Of a DNA stretch of 64,000 bases, positions 24,439 to 36,850 are shown piece by piece (position 1 is the first letter of the stretch; each line of letters begins with the position of its first letter). Position numbers and translations under genes: made by a program. This stretch comes from Morella rubra (lineage: Eukaryota > Streptophyta > Magnoliopsida > Fagales > Myricaceae), in assembly GCA_003952965.2 (NCBI GenBank), contig CM025850.1, positions 3,335,269 through 3,399,268 on the forward strand, written 5' to 3'. The notes below the pieces were generated by a model that did no database searches, had not been told where the DNA came from, and saw only the letters and a program-made list of their open reading frames with translations.

Positions 24439-27400
24439 ATGAGTGTGAAGACACAGAATGGAAAGACTGGGAAAATTGTGCCTCCCATTGAAGAGGTAAA
24501 TATTGCATTTTAGGGTTTTAGGTGAATTTAATCAGTGTTTTTTTATGGCTTTGGTAATGTGGATTGCTGTGTGTTCGCAGGAGATATCTGAGGAGTTGGA
24601 TTTGAAGATTAAGAAATACCTTAGAGGCGGTGCTGCTAATTTGGAGGTGTGCCTCAACGGTTCTCTTTTTTTTTCGTTCTGGCTTATTTTTGGAATTTGT
24701 AAACGCATGTCCATTGTTCTCAGGTATTACAAGATAAGAAACTCAAAGGTCAGCTTGCCTATAGAGAAAACTTGTATGGAAAATCTGCCAAAGCTGCTGC
24801 TAAGTATGAGAAGGTAAATTGTTGTTGTCTTTTTGGACTTCCAATAGCGTGTGAATTTCCTGATCTATGGGTCCTTTTTTCTCTCTCGGCTCTCTGGTTC
24901 TCGTGTGGTCGTCGTCATTTCTAGTCATCGTTAGCTTTGCTTCCTTTGTTTTTTAGCTGTCGGAGAGTGTTGTTTCAGCCGTTTAGTTTCATGGCCTTTT
25001 TTGACAGTTTGGTAATTGAGGCTAAGACTTTTCAATTCTCAGTGTGTTCGTTTGGTATTGTCACGTTGACTGAACAGAACATAAAATCGCAGTTCTATTT
25101 GCTTTGGAAGATATGGGGTGGTTTGGTTGGTGAACCATTTTGGAAAGCTTGTGGAGTCCATGGATTCCAGGGATTTTTCGGAGAAATTTAACAAATCCTC
25201 GCACGCGTTTCTAGCCCAGAAGTGCTCAAATAAGAGTGGGAGGTACATAGCTCTTGCAGAATTCGGGGAGAGACGCCGTCGTGGGGTGGTGATGATACCG
25301 GAGGGGAAGTCAAGTGCTGGGTGGCAGTCTTTTGTTATGACCTGTGAAGAGCTTATTTTGGTCATTGGTTACTTATCAAAAAAAGTAGTGTGTGATATCC
25401 AATTTGTATGTTTAGTTAGGAGTGCAAATAAATTTGCTCCATAGATGGCGCAGGTAAATCTTTTTTATTTTTCGTTTTTTTGTTTGTTTGTGTGGTTCTT
25501 TGTGTCTAGATTGATACCTACTCTGTAGTCTGGATAAGTGTGCGTCATTCAAATAGGTCTTCTAGTGGACGTCACAATAAATCCTGTTCATCATGGTATG
25601 TATCATATTTGTGGTACATATTTTCAGTGGCTTATGCCAAGTGAGGGAGGTTATCTGGAGGCTGAAGGTCCAGTAGAGAAGACATGGAGAATCAAACAGC
25701 AAGATATTGGGCAAGCAGTAGATATCTCAAGTGCACGGAATCAATATGATGTTGTTTTACCAGGTTTACATCTAGCTTTTGATTGGTTTTCTGTAATTAT
25801 TAGTGTGGAAGATTAGGAGAGCTATATTTTTATGCAAAAAGTGATTTCCTGGTTGCTTTACTGAATTTTAAGGGGATGATTCCTCTAGAAACTTGCCGAA
25901 GAAAATTCTTTTGTTGAGAATAATCGGAGATACAATAATCTAATGCTACCCTAGTGCACTGTGTTCTGTATCACTCAGTCTAAAATAGGTACACTGCCTT
26001 TCCAATGCTCTAATGTTGGCAATCTGAAAGTTTTCATTTCCTCTCTTCCTGATTTAGACTTCTGAAATAAGGCATTCGAAGCAATATTTCACAAACGTTT
26101 ATGGAAATATATATCACTTTCATGCAAGCATACATGCCATAATGTGCTTCATATAAATGAAAAAGGACCAGCTGTTCCTGTTTCGTGGTAACTAATTCTA
26201 TGTAGCCCACCAAACTTGTTTTGGGCAAGTATAGGCATGACTTTGAATGACCAAGAAAAAAGAAATTACTCAAAACTTTGCTGCTATTTACAAGGGATTA
26301 GATGACGCCTCAAATAGTTTTGAAGGTGCTTTCATCAAGAATGAAGTAGGAGGAAGGGAACTGAAAATTTATGAGCAGCACATTTGTTAAATCTTGGTTT
26401 TACTATCAATGCATTTTCTAATGCGTGTTGAGTTCCATCTAGAAAGAAAGTTTTATCTTGTATGATCAGAAACATAGCTGAAGCTTGTTCTTTGCTGTGG
26501 TCTTCCTGTCTTAGCTTTGAAGGTTCATTTTAATTGGGCAGCTTTCACACAACCTTTCTTGTAAAAGTGTAAGCTAAGTGCTGGACACCTTGCCTTTGGT
26601 GAAGCATTGTTAGCACCCTTTACTTTTAGAATGTGCCCTTCATTTGTCATGAGGATCAGTGGGGATATTGCATCATCAATGTCATAAGACCCTGGTAGGC
26701 GTTGAATATTGTGTGTCCTTGTTCACTTTATTGTAGCATCAAGTTTTAGAATTATGTCTTGCAAAGGAAAAATTTACTCTACACAGAAAACTCTAGTCCA
26801 AACATCATTGACTCCATGGCCTAAAATATGCATGCTTCCAATTTGAGTGAATCCTTACCCAAAGAACCTCATATGATTATGTCACATGCACGCACCCAAA
26901 TTTTGGGACAGCTTTTTTGTTCTTTTTAATAAGATCTAGAAATTCTCTAATCTGAGATAATATGTGACTGGCTAATGTGTTTCCTCAACTTCTTAAATAG
27001 TTTTTAACTCACGATTGCAGCATTTGGCCCATACACTATGGATTTTGCCTCAAATGGTGAATATATGGCTGTTGCTGGACGTAAGGGCCACCTGGCTGTT
27101 GTTGACATGAAAAATCTGGAAGTACGCAAAGAGTTTCAGGTATGCCATGGTCATTCAGAGTTGAGATTGCTCTTTAGGAGAACCATATAGATGAAACCTT
27201 TTAATTGGTGACACATATGAGCACTGGGACTATGCATGTGTGTTCCTGATTTCTTCTTATTGGTAGGTGCATAAAACTATGACATTCCTCAATAGATGGT
27301 AAAAGCCATTACATGCTCTTGAAATTGTCTGTTTGAATGGAGTACATCTTGACAATAACTTATATTGTAGAGATTTGATGAACAGATCTATGTGGTATAG

Positions 27401-30400
27401 ACACTGCATGTCCTTAATGTTTCTCATGGTATCAAACTGAGCTATTAAAACTTCATGATATAGGGAGGATTTTTAACCGGTTAGCCCATAACAAGGTTGG
27501 GCTGACAGTATTTTATATTTTTTCTATGGTGCTTGTGTGAATTATTTTGATTTGAGAGTAACGATCATAAAAATGGAAGAAATCAATGTGAATATACTTG
27601 TCACTTGCTTTGACCTTTTGATGCTTTTGCTTTCTGATCGTATATTTAGGGAAGCATGTTTGATAGTGCAAATATTGACGTGACTTGGCTTCTGAGTGAG
27701 TTGGCATGAAGGCCTGGGACTCAAGCTCCCTACCATTGACTTTGATTTGACTGGTGCATTGGTTTATTGTTAATTGTTAATATTTCCAGTTAAATATTAC
27801 TTTGGTGACTTTAATAGTGCTATAAAAGGTCTGCAAGGTCTTTTAGGAATAAATGAACCTAAAGTAATGTGTTGTAATTGTGAGTATTAAGCTGTGAAAA
27901 GCATTCGACATACAATTTTGAGGTCTAGTCTAGGGTTTGATCATGCAGTTGGAAACTGTTTTTAACTTAGGGTTATTTTTGGAGAGAAAATGGTTTTTGT
28001 CGAGTTTGTTCATAGACTAATTGAGCCATAGGCAAAATAAGAACTCATCATTGAAGTTATGTTTGGGATCAGAACCTTTCATGTATATGTTCCAGTGCTA
28101 TATACAGTAATACTACCCTTGGCATCATCTCTTTCTGAAGAATCTTTGATTGAGCCATAGGCAAAATAAGAACTCATCATTGAAGTTATGTTTGGGATCA
28201 GAACCTTTCATATATATATTCCAGTGCTATATACAGTAATTCTACCCTTGGCATCATCTCTTCCTGAAGAATCTTTGTTTCCTTTTACAGTTTCACATTG
28301 TAATATTGGAACTCATAAGTGCTATTGTGATGGCATAGAGTTGCAAATAGCTTTGAGAAGTTTTCTTAAATTGCTTTTAGAGAAAAAAACAATCTTAATA
28401 CATGTCAAGCTTTATCCTTGCCCTGCGATAGAAAGGTCCTGGAGTTGATCCATATCACCCCACAAAGGTGTGAGCGGTGAAACCTCTGGACCACCAGGTG
28501 ATTGCAAGAGACATCTTTCTCAAATTTTTGGTTATGAAAGAAAGCAGTCCAAGTAGCTTGAATTCTTGTTGATGAAGTGCCTGCTTCTTTTAGACATGCA
28601 CATATTGGTGGAATCTCTTTGGCTTCTGGGAACCAATGTTTCATCATTTGACTGGGTTCAAGTTTGGTACAAGAGTTGGATAGTTTAACCCGTAGGTAAT
28701 CTATCAATGAATAGTATAGACATTATAGTAAAATGTGTTAGAGTTCTGCCATTCAATTTGAGTGCATACTTATAGTATATGGTTTCTAGCTAGATCTACC
28801 TTATATTTCTTCTTGTATGTGCATGCTGGATGCATAAGCAATTCAATACATGATGGAACAATCAAATTAAAGTTGTGATGGAAAAACATTGACAATAGGA
28901 TAAATGCTGGAAATTAAATTTAACTTCCTTGAACTACCAACTCTTTCGCAATGTGAGTTCCTAACTATCTTGGAATCCCAATTCAAAACTTCAGTTTGAT
29001 GTGGACCCACTGTTAGCATTGGGTGCTGAATTTGACAGAAACTCACATACAGCATCTGTGCTTTTCTAAGGCCTGACATGATGAAATTGCCACATTACAC
29101 AGGTGAGAGAAATCTCATGTTATGCCTTGAAAAAAACTCAGCACATGACGTTCCTCTCAAGCTTAATATCTGGTGCTGACAAGGAATGCACATTTCACTT
29201 AGAATTTTAAACTGGGATGCTAAAACGGAAATTGGTAGCTGGAAGTAACATTACAATAGAGGTTGCAGTCCACGGAGTTAAGTATGATTTCCCATAGATC
29301 TTGCCTGGAGTTTGAATTAGAGCCTGGGGTCTAACTGTTCTTTGTTCTTTAACGTTGAGGTGGTTTGTGCAAAATTGTGGTGTATGATTTCCCATAGATC
29401 TTGCCTGGAGTTTGAATTAGAGCCTGGGGTCTAACTGTTCTTTGTTCTTTAATGGTGAGGTGGTTTGTGCAAAATTGAGGTGTGAGGTGCTCTTATGAAA
29501 GTTTAAGAAGCAATCATATGACGATTCGGAATTCTGATAAATAAGTGTATTTGTTATCATTTTCTTGGTCTCTTAGCTGGTGTGGTTGTTTTGTACTAGA
29601 TGTTTACTGTTACTGCTGGGTTGGACTGATTAGTAATTCTTGATTGTTTCAGGTTAGAGAAACTGTGCGTGATGTGGTATTCTTGAACCATCAGTTGTTC
29701 TTTGCTGCTGCTCAGAAAAAGTATGGTTTTTTCATTTATGGAATTCTCTAAATCTTTTATACATCAACCCGCGCCCCCAACACACACACACACAGGAACA
29801 AAAAAAAAAAAATTGTTACCTGTTGTTTTTGGGATATGATTTTTTTTACAAGGTTTATGTAGCATCACCTTAACTGCTTAGGAAAAGGGGTTCGAGCATA
29901 ATGTTTTTTCTCATTTAAAAGGTCGAATTGAAGTTTGGTGCAAGTTGATATCAAACTGCTTTGCTCACATCATGTCACTCTAACCTTAAATCGTAAATGG
30001 GAATACGTTTCCCACACCTATATTCTCTATGAGAATTGTTTTTGTTGCTTTCATCCGGGTTATGACTAAAGTAGTCATTGGATTGGCTACCATTATCGTT
30101 TATGGTCATTATATTTTGACTTATGGTTATAAGGGAGTGGCATACTGCATGGGTGTAGTCTTCTAGTTCAGTTGTATGCTTTTTACCAAGGTTTTGTGCC
30201 CATTATTGAATTGCCATCCTGCTTCATAGAGCACTTCTTTTCCGTTAGCACAGTAACCTTGGGTCTCTGGTTGAATCCTGGACAGCATCTATTTTGGTTT
30301 TCCATTTGGCCTTGTACTGCTTCAAGTCAAACCATAGCACCATGTTTTCCTTGCGGTTTTGTTTTGTAACACCTAATGACTCATCTTCCTGTGACATTTT

Positions 30401-31884
30401 GTCTCTTGGCCCCAACTTAAGGCTTTATGGATTCCTTTCTTCTGGTTGACTGCTTGTATTTCTCTTAATACTTTTGATATCCTATTTCAACCATACTCAT
30501 CTAGTGCAAATATTTGTTAACTTTAAAACATTTTCTACTCTTTCCTTTTAAAACATGCTTGTGGATCTCAATAGGTAGTTCCCAGTATGATGCGATGAAA
30601 AGTTGTCCTTCTTCTTCTTCTTCATGGTTTTTTAACAGATTGATTGACTATATTTTCCTACAGCATTATGAATTTATATCTAAGAATTTATAGCTAACTG
30701 CAATAAATTATGACAGGTACCCATATATTTATCGTCCGGAAGGCACGGAGGTTCACTGCCTGAAGGTCTGCATACTGCCCTAGGATGAATTGTATACATC
30801 TTTTTAGAGCTACAGTAGTGTTCTTTGATGCACTAATTGTCGTCATTTCGTAATTTTGCCCATATGATTAAATATATATATATATACCAATGCCTAATGT
30901 ATATCGAAAAATAAATATGTAGGATTTATTTCAAGTGACACCTGGTGTAATTTTATGTTAATGGTACACCACTCTATAATTCGTATTGGAAGTACTATAT
31001 ATAAATATTTCCATACATTTATGTTGGTCCTTAACATGTGCATCGATCGTTGCTTTGCTTGAACTATTTATGGAGGAACTGATTGGACTAAAGCTGTCTT
31101 TGAAAAGTGCCATGTCTAAGAAATGGGCAGTCTGTAGATGTGAAGCTCTTCACGAGTTTTTGATATCTTATAACAGCTGTTTTTCAGAACTGCTTCATCT
31201 TCTTAGACTTCTCTTCTCTTGTAATTTTCCCCAGCTTCAGTGGATTAGCCGGCGACATCTAGCGGATTATCAAATGGCTTATTAAAAGTGTAGTAGAATA
31301 CCAAACCAGAAATGAACCTTGTCCTTAATGTTTGGAGTACAGGGCCACCAAACTCTAGCTAGTGAGTCTTCCTTGTTTATCCAAAGGTTTATTGTCCTTT
31401 ATTGGTAATTCATGGAACTTTGTGGGGCTTTCCTAAGATGAACCATTTGCTGAAGGGGCTGAAGTAGAACAGATTACGTGTTAATTCTCTCCAATTATTT
31501 TATAGAACTTCAAATAAGAACCAACCTTTTGCCTTGGCCTAGACTACAGTGTACCCCTTAGCATCCTAGATCAATGGGCCAATACATCCATTACCCAGAC
31601 TCCATGAATTGTTATGCTTTGGGCTTGTCAATATCTCATCTTGAATATTGAACTGAGAAGCCATGTGGGTCCACCTACATTTACAGCTCACTTTTGATGG
31701 TCTTCTGCAGATTTAATGTTACAAAGGAGTTCCTGATGTTTAATTTCTTACTTCCTTTGTTTATGAAATTGTTCTTTTTTTTTCTTTGGCTGGCGTATTG
31801 AAATCTTGTTTGAGAGGAAATGTAACTAATTTGTCCACGTTCCCTTCAGGAACATGGTGCAGTGTTAAGGCTTCAGTACTTGAA
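24439..31884 (+). CDS. UTP7/WDR46 (BING4-type WD40) small-subunit processome protein, N-terminal part, cut by assembly gap
   Basis: Exons: 24439-24495, 24581-24646, 24724-24813, 25628-25763, 27021-27139, 29653-29720, 30717-30765, and 31850 into the gap at 31884. Frame is kept across all junctions, giving 207 residues before the Ns. Diagnostic stretches are KKYLRGGAANLE, YGKSAKAAAKYEK, WLMPSEGGYLEAEG, TWRIKQQDIGQAVDI, AGRKGHLAVVDMKNLEV, QVRETVRDVVFLNHQLFFAA and EVHCLKEHGAVLRLQYL. The protein is a nucleolar WD40 component of the U3 snoRNP needed for 18S rRNA processing. Family members are about 530 residues, so most WD repeats and the BING4 C-terminal domain are missing. They are not found after the 1000-N gap. 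A telo-box precedes the gene. The introns are unusually repeat-rich. Confidence 0.92.
24937..25390 (+). repeat. Repetitive ORF fragment in intron 3 of UTP7
   Basis: Frames at 24937-25191 and 25118-25444 contain wording I associate with a dispersed plant ORF family often linked to DUF4283-type retroelement proteins: EAKTFQFSV, WLVNHFGKLVESMDSRDF, KSGRYIALAEFGERRRRG and VVMIPEGKSSAGW. It sits wholly within an intron, is not joined to the UTP7 frame and is not intact. The class of the parent element is not certain, so it is treated only as a fossil fragment. Confidence 0.4.
28020..28277 (+). repeat. 129-bp direct tandem duplication in a UTP7 intron
   Basis: 28020-28148 and 28149-28277 are the same sequence side by side (ATTGAGCCATAGGCAAAATA ... 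GAAGAATCTTTG), with about five single-base differences by eye. No coding content and no terminal repeats. It lies in the long intron between exons 5 and 6 and looks like a slippage or unequal-exchange product. Confidence 0.9.
29282..29481 (+). repeat. 100-bp direct tandem duplication in the same UTP7 intron
   Basis: 29282-29381 and 29382-29481 repeat GTATGATTTCCCATAGATCT onward with about three differences. It lies about 170 bp before exon 6 and is unrelated to the 129-bp repeat at 28020. Confidence 0.9.
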
Positions 31885-32884
31885 NNNNNNNNNNNNNNNN
31901 NNNNNNNNNNNNNNNNNNNNNNNNNNNNNNNNNNNNNNNNNNNNNNNNNNNNNNNNNNNNNNNNNNNNNNNNNNNNNNNNNNNNNNNNNNNNNNNNNNNN
32001 NNNNNNNNNNNNNNNNNNNNNNNNNNNNNNNNNNNNNNNNNNNNNNNNNNNNNNNNNNNNNNNNNNNNNNNNNNNNNNNNNNNNNNNNNNNNNNNNNNNN
32101 NNNNNNNNNNNNNNNNNNNNNNNNNNNNNNNNNNNNNNNNNNNNNNNNNNNNNNNNNNNNNNNNNNNNNNNNNNNNNNNNNNNNNNNNNNNNNNNNNNNN
32201 NNNNNNNNNNNNNNNNNNNNNNNNNNNNNNNNNNNNNNNNNNNNNNNNNNNNNNNNNNNNNNNNNNNNNNNNNNNNNNNNNNNNNNNNNNNNNNNNNNNN
32301 NNNNNNNNNNNNNNNNNNNNNNNNNNNNNNNNNNNNNNNNNNNNNNNNNNNNNNNNNNNNNNNNNNNNNNNNNNNNNNNNNNNNNNNNNNNNNNNNNNNN
32401 NNNNNNNNNNNNNNNNNNNNNNNNNNNNNNNNNNNNNNNNNNNNNNNNNNNNNNNNNNNNNNNNNNNNNNNNNNNNNNNNNNNNNNNNNNNNNNNNNNNN
32501 NNNNNNNNNNNNNNNNNNNNNNNNNNNNNNNNNNNNNNNNNNNNNNNNNNNNNNNNNNNNNNNNNNNNNNNNNNNNNNNNNNNNNNNNNNNNNNNNNNNN
32601 NNNNNNNNNNNNNNNNNNNNNNNNNNNNNNNNNNNNNNNNNNNNNNNNNNNNNNNNNNNNNNNNNNNNNNNNNNNNNNNNNNNNNNNNNNNNNNNNNNNN
32701 NNNNNNNNNNNNNNNNNNNNNNNNNNNNNNNNNNNNNNNNNNNNNNNNNNNNNNNNNNNNNNNNNNNNNNNNNNNNNNNNNNNNNNNNNNNNNNNNNNNN
32801 NNNNNNNNNNNNNNNNNNNNNNNNNNNNNNNNNNNNNNNNNNNNNNNNNNNNNNNNNNNNNNNNNNNNNNNNNNNNNNNNNNNN
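31885..32884. other. Assembly gap, exactly 1000 N
   Basis: A run of 1000 Ns interrupts UTP7 inside exon 8. The round size suggests a placeholder of unknown true length. Open frames spanning it are meaningless. The sequence right of the gap does not continue UTP7 recognisably. Confidence 0.97.
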
Positions 32885-34514
32885 ACTCCCCTTGCTTCCA
32901 GCGAATTTTTCGGATCTTTTAGTGTGTAGGTACGTTGCGGGTTACCATTAGTTCTCTTGGGCTATTAACGGCCCAGATAGTTGGATCGGTTAATTTTTTT
33001 GTTTTCTTTTTTGGGTTAAAATTATACTGATGGGCCACTCTCCTGAGCATCGTTCAAAACCTACTGAAACTACGGCGTTTTTCTTTTAGAATTCTCATTT
33101 GTATTTACAAGTTTCCTTCTTTAAATTGCAACTGGGTTCATTTTTATATGCGATTTCTTACAAAACTGATGATTTTTTTTTTTTACGTACGTAAATGACT
33201 TTTTAGTATTTTTCTGCCACTCAAACTGTCCAGGATTAGTTGATAACTAAATTCGATGCTTCAACACGTGGTCAATGACTTATCTTTTGATTTTCCAAAA
33301 ATGATAAATTAATAAAAAAATCAACATATATACTATCTTAGTCAATGACTATATTGACAAAGTTGTACATTTTACACGTGAAGGCCAAACACAATTGAAA
33401 TATGGCACGGTCCTTGTATTAACGATCAGCACTCTAACCGATTTTTTGCGTTCAAATGGAAAATGTGACATAAAAGTTATTGGTCTTTTTTTTTTTTAAT
33501 ATTTTTAATAATTTTGTTTATAAGGACATTTTATCTTTTTGCCATTATTTAACAGTAAAATCAAACGAAATGTTGTATTGATTATTTTTGAAACATATAA
33601 AAAAGAACTGAATAAAATATTTTCGAACTTATTGAGAGGCCAAAAATGTTTTACAAAAAAATTTGGTTTACTAAATTTTTATCTTAATTTATTTTTTAAA
33701 AAAATAATAAATTTTTACAGCTAGCTTAAAAAATTTTACTTTAACTTTATTTTTAAGTACTTGTCAAATATCTAAAAATAAAAAATTATAAAATTCTTTC
33801 TACACGTACAAGCAAACAGGACCCTTAGTATCATACTATTTACAGAAATGTCTTCTACTTGTATTTTCAGCTAATCTTTGGGGTCTCTAATTTTAAATCA
33901 AAAGTCACTAAACTTTTACCCCATGATTGGATTTGGAAAATCAGAATTTTAAAATAATATTTAGTCATCAGGCATGATTCCGTATAGAAAGTGCCTGTCA
34001 ATTTCAATATGCAAATCTTCGTTAATTAGTTTATCTTGACTTTTCTTCACCTTCAATATGTGTTCGTCTAGACACGTATCTAATTAAAACTCTGTTTGTT
34101 TTTTTTTTTTTTCTTTCCAATGGACGATGAATTTATATCTAAAACTTTAGTCTTTGCTTTGCTCCCATTATTCTATGAATTTCTATCGTTTCACACAAAT
34201 CAGACAATTAATTAGTTAGGCAATCGTATTTTTTAAGATTTCATCATAAGAACACAAAAACCACTTTTGGATTCGTATCTAACTTTTGCAGCTCTCATGT
34301 TCCAGAACCCAGTTACAGACTGGGTCACGCTTGGGCCAAAAGATTAAAATATCCCATATATATCATTTCTTCGTTCACCCACCCAAGGATAAGCACACTC
34401 CACAAATAAGACATCAATATTATTATTTCCTCGTCCACCCACATCCACACATACGAGGTGAGATAATTATAATGTATAGTAAGACATCGTGAGTTTGGTC
34501 ATCAAACAGTACTA
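32885..34514. other. AT-rich DNA between the gap and oxygenase gene A
   Basis: No gene recognised. It contains T-rich tracts and a patch at 33480-33830 that ends in CAAGCAAACAGGACCCTTA, which resembles the end of a small inverted-repeat element, but I could not find its matching start. The last few hundred bases are the 3' flank of gene A. Confidence 0.4.
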
Positions 34515-36850
34515 CTAGCCAGTGCCTTCTTCGGACTTGATCCTCATACGCTCTAAGAATGTCTTTCCATTGAGACTTCGGGAGAAAAAGTCCTTAACAT
34601 ATTTCTCCATTCCCATTCTTCTAAATAAAGGTGGGTTATTTGCGTTCAATAAAGTAGTTGACGGCCCAATCTCCGCCTCAAACTTGGGGTTGAAGAACAA
34701 AGCAACCGAGATCCTCTCTTTCGTGGAATTTACCACTGCCCTATGCTCCACGCTATTGTAGACCCCATTGCTCAATATCTGCAAAAGCATATATACTCAG
34801 TAAGAGAGGCTACTTGGCAGTTGACGTGCGATTAACTTTTATGATCACCTCTCTTCTGTGTGTATATTCAGTCATAATTAATTTCACTAATGTCTGATGA
34901 GCGGCTTTCAAATCACGCAAACGTACGTACGTCCCTGATAGAATTTGAAACACTCTGGTTATGGCAACATTGGCAAGGCTTCCTATTTTGACAACATTCC
35001 GGTGTATACCAGAGAAACTAGAAAGATCTCATTTGCATTGACTCAATGACTCACAACACGTCATCTGGTGCTCAACAGATTTGAATGCAAAATATACTTC
35101 GACAGTCATGATCAACAGGCTAGCTGAGATCGCATTCTTTGGGAACACAGGAGGATGTTGTGAGTTCTAAAATATAATCTGGGGAATGAGATATTTAAGC
35201 TACAGCTTGCAGGGTATTTTAGCGAGTTACTCCATGATCACTTAGGTGGTGCTTGTCAAACCTCGTTAATAAAATAATAATAAAAGATACAAAATAAAAT
35301 AATTTATCTCCCTATCAAATTATCTATTTCAGTATCATAAATATAAACACTTCACTCAAATAATCTCTTTTTACTCCAGTCAAATAATCTCTTTTTACTT
35401 TTTTACTAATTTTTATAAATTAAAATTTTATTTGTTCATCAACTTTCATAAATTAAAATTTTAGGAGATTGAAATTTTAGTATTACAAACAACACCTTAG
35501 ATTTTTCATTGTTGCTTGAACGACTACTCCATCACTTGAGTTACCTTTGTTTATTCCTACGCCACCATGTTTGACAACTAAAAAAGTTCGGAAATGGTTG
35601 CCAGGGTTTCCACAAAAGCGGACTACGTTCAATATATCACGTGTTTTTCCCCTTCTTTTCCTTTCAACTTTTGGAAGGCAAACTCAATTCCAACAGTCAA
35701 AAGGGGAAAAAGAAACCAGAAGATCAATGCTCAACTTTTGGCAGGGGATCGTGGGAAGGTAAAGAAGAATGCTCAAACCTCCAGGATGTCCCCCACATTG
35801 ACGACAAATGCGTCTGGGAGGAAGCTGACGGGAATCCAAACCCCATCCTTTTTCATTTGAAGACCTCCGACTCCATTAACCTGGTGAAGTATGGTGATGC
35901 CAGTTGCGTCCGAGTGAGGGGTGAGACCCACAACGAGCTCCGGTTGTTGGCATGGAGGATAATAGGTCATTCTCACTGATTGCATGCCGTCATCAAACAA
36001 CTCCTCCATCTCTTCCATTTCAAGCATTAGGGCCTTTCCCAGAAAACCAAACAGTGTCATAGCAATGTTTTGCAACTCCAATAGGTAAGTCTCTAAAGTT
36101 TCTCTGCCCACGTAAACGCAAAAATAGAGTGGGTATTTCAAAGCATCAAAAATATAAGAGAAAAAATGAGAGTGAGAGAGTGAGAGAGAGAGAGAGAACC
36201 TCAGAGATGAAGGGAGCTCTGGGAAAAGATGAGGCTTTCTTCTATGAATAGGGTTTATTATCATATAGACCCTATCGCCCCAGTCTAGTCTTTGGGAATC
36301 GGATCGGACCACGGTTCCGAAGCCTTCAACATCACCTGGTCTTACCGCGAACTTCATTTTTTCTTCGAAGGGAAGCTTGAAGAACCCTTCAATCTCATCA
36401 TTCAGCTTCTCCAGGAGTGAAGAGCTAACTCCGTGGTTTATCAACTGCAAAACAACACAACATAACAATTTTTTGTTTGTTTATTATAGCGCAGAGTTTC
36501 ATAGCAGGTATCGACGTCTCAACCCAAAACTATCTAACATTTATCAGTCCTACCATATACGTTATTTAAAAGAAAGCTAAAAGAATATATGCAAGTCAGA
36601 CCTGAAAAAGCCCCCATTCTGTGCAAATTGAGTGCAATTTCTCTAGTTCAGAATCTTCGGTTTCCACAGATACCAGTTGTATCATGTCAATCGTGGGGAT
36701 CGTGGGGAGGAGGGTTCCAAGAGCTGGAGGTTCCTGATCGACGCGAATATAGCGTTCTGGGACTTTGATCTTTGGGTCTTTCGCGAGCTCCTCATCGATG
36801 CTTAGAACCAAATGACAACTGGTGCCACCCATTGGCTGTGATGATGCCAT
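34515..36850 (-). CDS. SRG1-like 2-oxoglutarate/Fe(II)-dependent oxygenase A, 360 aa
   Basis: Four exons on the minus strand: 36602-36850, 36200-36444, 35779-36103, 34515-34778 (1083 nt with stop). The N-terminal DIOX_N part carries LHSICTEWGLFQ and LINHGVSSSLLEKL. The catalytic 2OG-FeII domain has YYPPCQQPELVVGLTPHSDA, with iron ligands His228, Asp230 and His285 (SVEHRAVVN). The 2-oxoglutarate-binding pair is Arg295/Ser297 (ERISVA). All key residues are present and the length is normal, so it looks functional. Closest family: the SRG1/codeine-demethylase type (DOXC class), cytosolic enzymes that hydroxylate or O-demethylate small specialised metabolites. The substrate cannot be told from sequence. 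It is the first of three minus-strand copies, and its intron 3 carries a MITE. Confidence 0.92.
35245..35496. mobile_element. PIF/Harbinger (Tourist-like) MITE in intron 3 of oxygenase A
   Basis: Flanked by TTA on both sides (35242-35244 and 35497-35499). The ends GGTGGTGCTTGTCAA and, in reverse complement, GGTGTTGTTTGTAAT match at 11 of 15 positions. The interior is AT-rich and non-coding. A TTA target duplication with GG...CC termini is the Tourist pattern. Age moderate. Confidence 0.65.

Noticed and set aside
25445-25453. Possible 9-nt mini-exon (Met-Ala-Gln) of UTP7
   Set aside because: It has plausible splice sites, but orthologues as I recall them run directly from the Lys of AEK/YEK to Trp-Leu, and exons 3 and 4 already join in frame without it.
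29780-29794. Short (CA)n run in a UTP7 intron
   Set aside because: About seven dinucleotides; ordinary microsatellite, not worth a separate feature.
31786-32929. Two long open frames spanning the 1000-N gap
   Set aside because: Nearly all their codons are Ns. Only 31850-31884 is real coding sequence, and it belongs to UTP7 exon 8.
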